Source: Bradyrhizobium diazoefficiens (GTDB lineage: Bacteria > Pseudomonadota > Alphaproteobacteria > Rhizobiales > Xanthobacteraceae). Taken from it: DNA of 64,000 nt. Each line of letters starts with the position of its first letter. Within the stretch, counting starts at the first letter, position 1. This document shows positions 61,289 through 64,000 of the stretch, piece by piece. The translations under genes were made by a program, and so were the position numbers. The stretch is from positions 62,001-126,000 of the forward strand of contig NZ_JAENXS010000007.1 of NCBI RefSeq assembly GCF_016612535.1, given 5' to 3'. The notes under the pieces were generated by a model. That model saw only the letters and a list, made by a program, of their open reading frames with translations. It searched no databases and had not been told where the DNA came from.

Positions 61289-62392
61289 TTAGAACTTCAC
61301 AGTGATACCACCGTAGACCGTCGACTCGGTGCAGCTCTTAGTGCTTTGGCCGGTCGCGGCGACCGTGCAGACGCCGGCCATCGCGTTGTGATCGAGGCCG
61401 AACTTGTTCTGCCAGTAGCGGTAGGCCACCCAAAGATCCACGAAGTGCGAGTACTTGTCACCCCAGACCGCCTTCGAGGCGTCGAAGGTCAGGCGGATCG
61501 GTTCGCTGTTGAGCTCGGTCTTGGACTTGGTGCTGAAGATGCCAGTGCCAGACAGCGCAGAAAGACCGTTCGAGTCACCCTTCGGACCGTACCAGCCGGC
61601 GCGGCCGCTGATCGACCAGAACTGCATGTTCGGCGGCAGGAAGCCGAGATCCATGTAGTAGTTGATTTCGACGGCCCAGGTCGGGTTGTAGCTGACGTTG
61701 CCGTCCGAGTTACAGGCCACACCTGCCGGGCCTGCGACGAACAGGCCGCACTGGGTGAAGGCGTTATGGTTCGAGAATTCCCAGTACATCAACGGAGCGA
61801 CGTTGATGTAGCCCTTGTAGGGAAGGTCGAAGGCAAACTGCAGACCGGCGACGACGTCGCGCTTGGCGGGTGCCAGGAAGTTGTTCTCGGTGTTGGCGTC
61901 CATACCGACTTCGAACGAGATGTTGTGCAGCGGACCCATGGTGAAGGTCTTGGTGTTGAACAGCTCGTTCCAGCCGAAGGTCGAGCGGAACAGGCCATAG
62001 ATCTCGGTTGCGCCCGCACAGTCGCCGGCGCCGGTGATGGTTACGCCCGGCGCGATGCAAGGGCTGGCAGGATCGTTATGACCCGACTTGAACATCGAGA
62101 TCGTGAAGAAGTTGGTGCCGTAGGCCCAGAGGTCGAAGTGGGTGAAGGAGTAGACCTGCTTGGCGGTGGTGCCGTTGATGCTGCCGTCCGGGCGCGTGCT
62201 CCACATGCCGGGGTCGGTGCCCTTCGGCATCCAGGAGAACGACACGCGGTTGTCGATCACGAGGAAGAACGGGAGGTCGGGGGCCTTCTTGGCGGCCTTG
62301 ACCGGCAGATCCGCAGCCTGAGCCAAGCCACCGGTCGCGAGCGTAGCAAGTGACAGCACAGCGGCTGCAATTGCCTTGAAACAAAACAACAT
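61289..62392 (-). CDS. outer-membrane channel, probable Tsx-like nucleoside porin
   Basis: A 367 aa protein with a signal peptide (AVLSLATLATGGLAQAADL) started at 62392. The mature part alternates strands of aromatic and polar residues ending in VYGGITVKF, an outer-membrane beta-barrel end. The start of the mature part (FFLVIDNRVSFSW) and location between two nucleoside-type importers suggest a Tsx-like channel. Family match is by eye only. Longer frame upstream is not supported. Confidence 0.6.
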   Translation of the reverse strand: MLFCFKAIAAAVLSLATLATGGLAQAADLPVKAAKKAPDLPFFLVIDNRVSFSWMPKGTDPGMWSTRPDGSINGTTAKQVYSFTHFDLWAYGTNFFTISMFKSGHNDPASPCIAPGVTITGAGDCAGATEIYGLFRSTFGWNELFNTKTFTMGPLHNISFEVGMDANTENNFLAPAKRDVVAGLQFAFDLPYKGYINVAPLMYWEFSNHNAFTQCGLFVAGPAGVACNSDGNVSYNPTWAVEINYYMDLGFLPPNMQFWSISGRAGWYGPKGDSNGLSALSGTGIFSTKSKTELNSEPIRLTFDASKAVWGDKYSHFVDLWVAYRYWQNKFGLDHNAMAGVCTVAATGQSTKSCTESTVYGGITVKF

Positions 62393-62972
62393 CCTGAATA
62401 CCCCCAAGTTTGGACACGTAAAAATGAACGTCCCTTGGTGCGACACTTGCGCCGAACTCTCGGAGTGAGAAGCCTCAACTTCTTTCAAGGCATGCCGCTT
62501 GTTTCGGCAGCGCGCGGCATTCCACCGCAGATTTTTGAGGGATTTGCGCGGTGCGATGGCAGACGATCGGCGACGCCGGAGCCGATATTGCCGGATATTC
62601 CCGATTGATTCTGCTTGGCTTTTGCGTCGAGACAACATCCCCAGCGCGGCTGTCGAAGACGGCCGCTATCGCCGTAGTGAAATGCATACGAGCGGTGGCG
62701 CGGCTTTGCTCAACTTCACGTCAAGCCTGCATAGCGGGTTCCGATTTGGCTTGAACCGTCACAAATTTGCAACAGCCGATGCTGGCGGAGCGCGAGGACC
62801 GCGGCGGCGAACCCGCGAGGTTGGGATCTTCGTCGCGCAACGAGCAGTGCGACTCGCGACACCGGCTTCCTGCCGAAGCGTTGAGCAAGGGATGACGCTT
62901 TTTCACACCTTACGCGGCGGTTCAAACTAGCCCACTATTGAGGCACTTCACCCCACGCAAGCGTGTCAGCGA
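62393..62972. other. 580 bp divergent control region
   Basis: Between the porin-like gene and the second ATPase gene. No convincing gene is seen. It has AT-rich stretches around 62,600 and 62,760, suited to promoters in both directions. No sigma-54 match was found. Confidence 0.45.
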
Positions 62973-64000
62973 ATGTTAGATCCGACGCCTAACGGCCTGC
63001 ATTCCGGCGAGTCCCCGTTGCTTCAGACGATCGGGCTGACCAAGCGCTATGGGGATTTCCTCGCCAACGATTCCATCGACATCGACATCTGGCCGAGGGA
63101 AATCCACGCGCTGCTCGGCGAGAACGGCGCCGGCAAGTCGACGCTGGTGAAGGCGATCTATGGGCTGATCCAGCCCAGCGACGGCGAAATCCGCTGGCAG
63201 AGCGAGCGAATCGTGCTGCCCGGCCCGTCCGAGGCGCGCAGCCGCGGCATCGGCATGGTGTTCCAGCACTTCTCGCTGTTCGACAATCTCACCGTCGCCG
63301 AGAACGTCGCGCTCGGCCTCGACGGCAAGGAATCCTTCAAGGACATGTCGGCGCGGCTGGAGCAGGTGTCGAAGACCTATGGTCTGCCGCTCGATCCCAA
63401 ACGGGAGGTCTGGCAATTGTCCGTCGGCGAGCGCCAGCGCATCGAGATCGTGCGCGCGCTGATGCAGGACCCGAAATTCCTGATCCTGGACGAACCGACC
63501 GCGGTGCTGACGCCGCAGGAAGCCGACCAGCTCTTCATCGTGCTGGAGCGGCTCAAGGCCGAAGGTCGCGCCATCCTTTACATCAGCCACAAGCTCGAAG
63601 AGGTGAAGCGCCTCTGCGACACCGCCACGATCCTGCGCGGCGGCAAGAAGGTCGACACCTGCAATCCCCGACTCGAGACCGCCGCCTCGCTCGCGCGGAT
63701 GATGGTCGGGGGCGAGATCAAGGAAGTGAAGGCCGCCGCCGGCCGGCAGACCACGATACCGCGGCTTGTCGTCAACGATCTCTCGCTCGCCTCCGACGAG
63801 ACGCACGGCGTGCGGCTCGAGCACATCTCATTCGAGCTGAAGGGCGGCGAAATCCTCGGCATCGCCGGCGTCGCCGGCAACGGCCAAGACGAGCTGTTCG
63901 CCGCGCTGTCCGGCGAGCGGCTGTCGAAGGATCCCGGCACGGTGGTGATCGAAGGCATCGCTGCCGGCCACCTCTCGATCACCAAGCGACGCAAGCTCGG
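62973..64000 (+). CDS. second BMP-type ABC transporter ATPase, 5' part
   Basis: An open frame from ATG 62973 to the window end, so the C-terminal part is missing. First domain: [32 protein letters not shown] signature and [14 protein letters not shown]. The second domain begins with EILGIAGVAGNGQDELFAAL, the degenerate Walker A of the class. It is a paralogue of the ATPase at 59047 and probably heads a second importer operon. Confidence 0.9.
   Translation, partial: MLDPTPNGLHSGESPLLQTIGLTKRYGDFLANDSIDIDIWPREIHALLGENGAGKSTLVKAIYGLIQPSDGEIRWQSERIVLPGPSEARSRGIGMVFQHFSLFDNLTVAENVALGLDGKESFKDMSARLEQVSKTYGLPLDPKREVWQLSVGERQRIEIVRALMQDPKFLILDEPTAVLTPQEADQLFIVLERLKAEGRAILYISHKLEEVKRLCDTATILRGGKKVDTCNPRLETAASLARMMVGGEIKEVKAAAGRQTTIPRLVVNDLSLASDETHGVRLEHISFELKGGEILGIAGVAGNGQDELFAALSGERLSKDPGTVVIEGIAAGHLSITKRRKL

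Overview
The window looks like a chromosomal segment of a Bradyrhizobium-type alphaproteobacterium. This rests on high GC, dense convergent and divergent operons, many TAT or Sec exported substrate-binding proteins, a GcrA-family regulator, a phasin, SoxC, DctA, formamidase, CoxD/CoxE-like proteins and many tiny rhizobial-style proteins. The assignment is by gene content and style, not by a database match.

Layout. (1) 1-12,061 is a catabolic and uptake locus: opine-dehydrogenase-like and 3-hydroxyacyl-CoA-dehydrogenase-like enzymes, a NicX-like ring-cleavage dioxygenase with its metal ligands intact, a complete ABC importer, an IlvD/Edd dehydratase, a HIBADH-type dehydrogenase, a two-component flavin monooxygenase with its reductase, and a class III CoA-transferase. 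(2) About 12.2-23 kb is an accessory stretch of small proteins, gene fragments and seven copies of an approximately 90 bp repeat. On the minus strand each full copy reads as a promoter-like element followed by a factor-independent terminator. The stretch also carries a visibly AT-richer two-gene pair (unknown 282 aa protein plus four-TM protein) with a dyad upstream, coupled mini-ORFs of 23-49 aa, and remnants of SRAP and phytanoyl-CoA dioxygenase genes. (3) 23-37 kb has an NRAMP-related transporter, SoxC plus a short cytochrome c, arginase, a FecR/CHASE2-PAS-GGDEF-EAL pair, an orphan TpsB transporter, an alpha/beta hydrolase, a frameshifted cytochrome c and a phasin. (4) 37-41.5 kb holds a small regulatory module: a GcrA-like protein, a LexA/CI-like S24 repressor and a 91 aa protein. 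Near-identical operator palindromes sit inside the -35/-10 spacers of two of these promoters. (5) 41.6-53.5 kb carries a MoxR/CoxE pair, formamidase, DctA with an excellent sigma-54 promoter, a TPR-sulfotransferase, an exported phosphoesterase and an unknown 457 aa protein. (6) 53.5-64 kb is a purine/ureide-type nitrogen salvage locus: an AllC-like amidohydrolase, a BMP-family ABC importer, a cysteine hydrolase, a nucleoside deaminase, a probable Tsx-like channel, and a second BMP-type ATPase running off the window end. Sigma-54-like sites lie upstream of the importer operon and, less perfectly, of allC.

The strongest candidates for something undescribed are the repeated promoter-terminator units with their linked small genes, the S24/operator module, the AT-rich two-gene membrane pair, and the NicX-like/two-component monooxygenase catabolic locus. 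No rRNA, tRNA, CRISPR array, transposase or integrase was recognised. Functional statements are homology-by-eye and need database confirmation.
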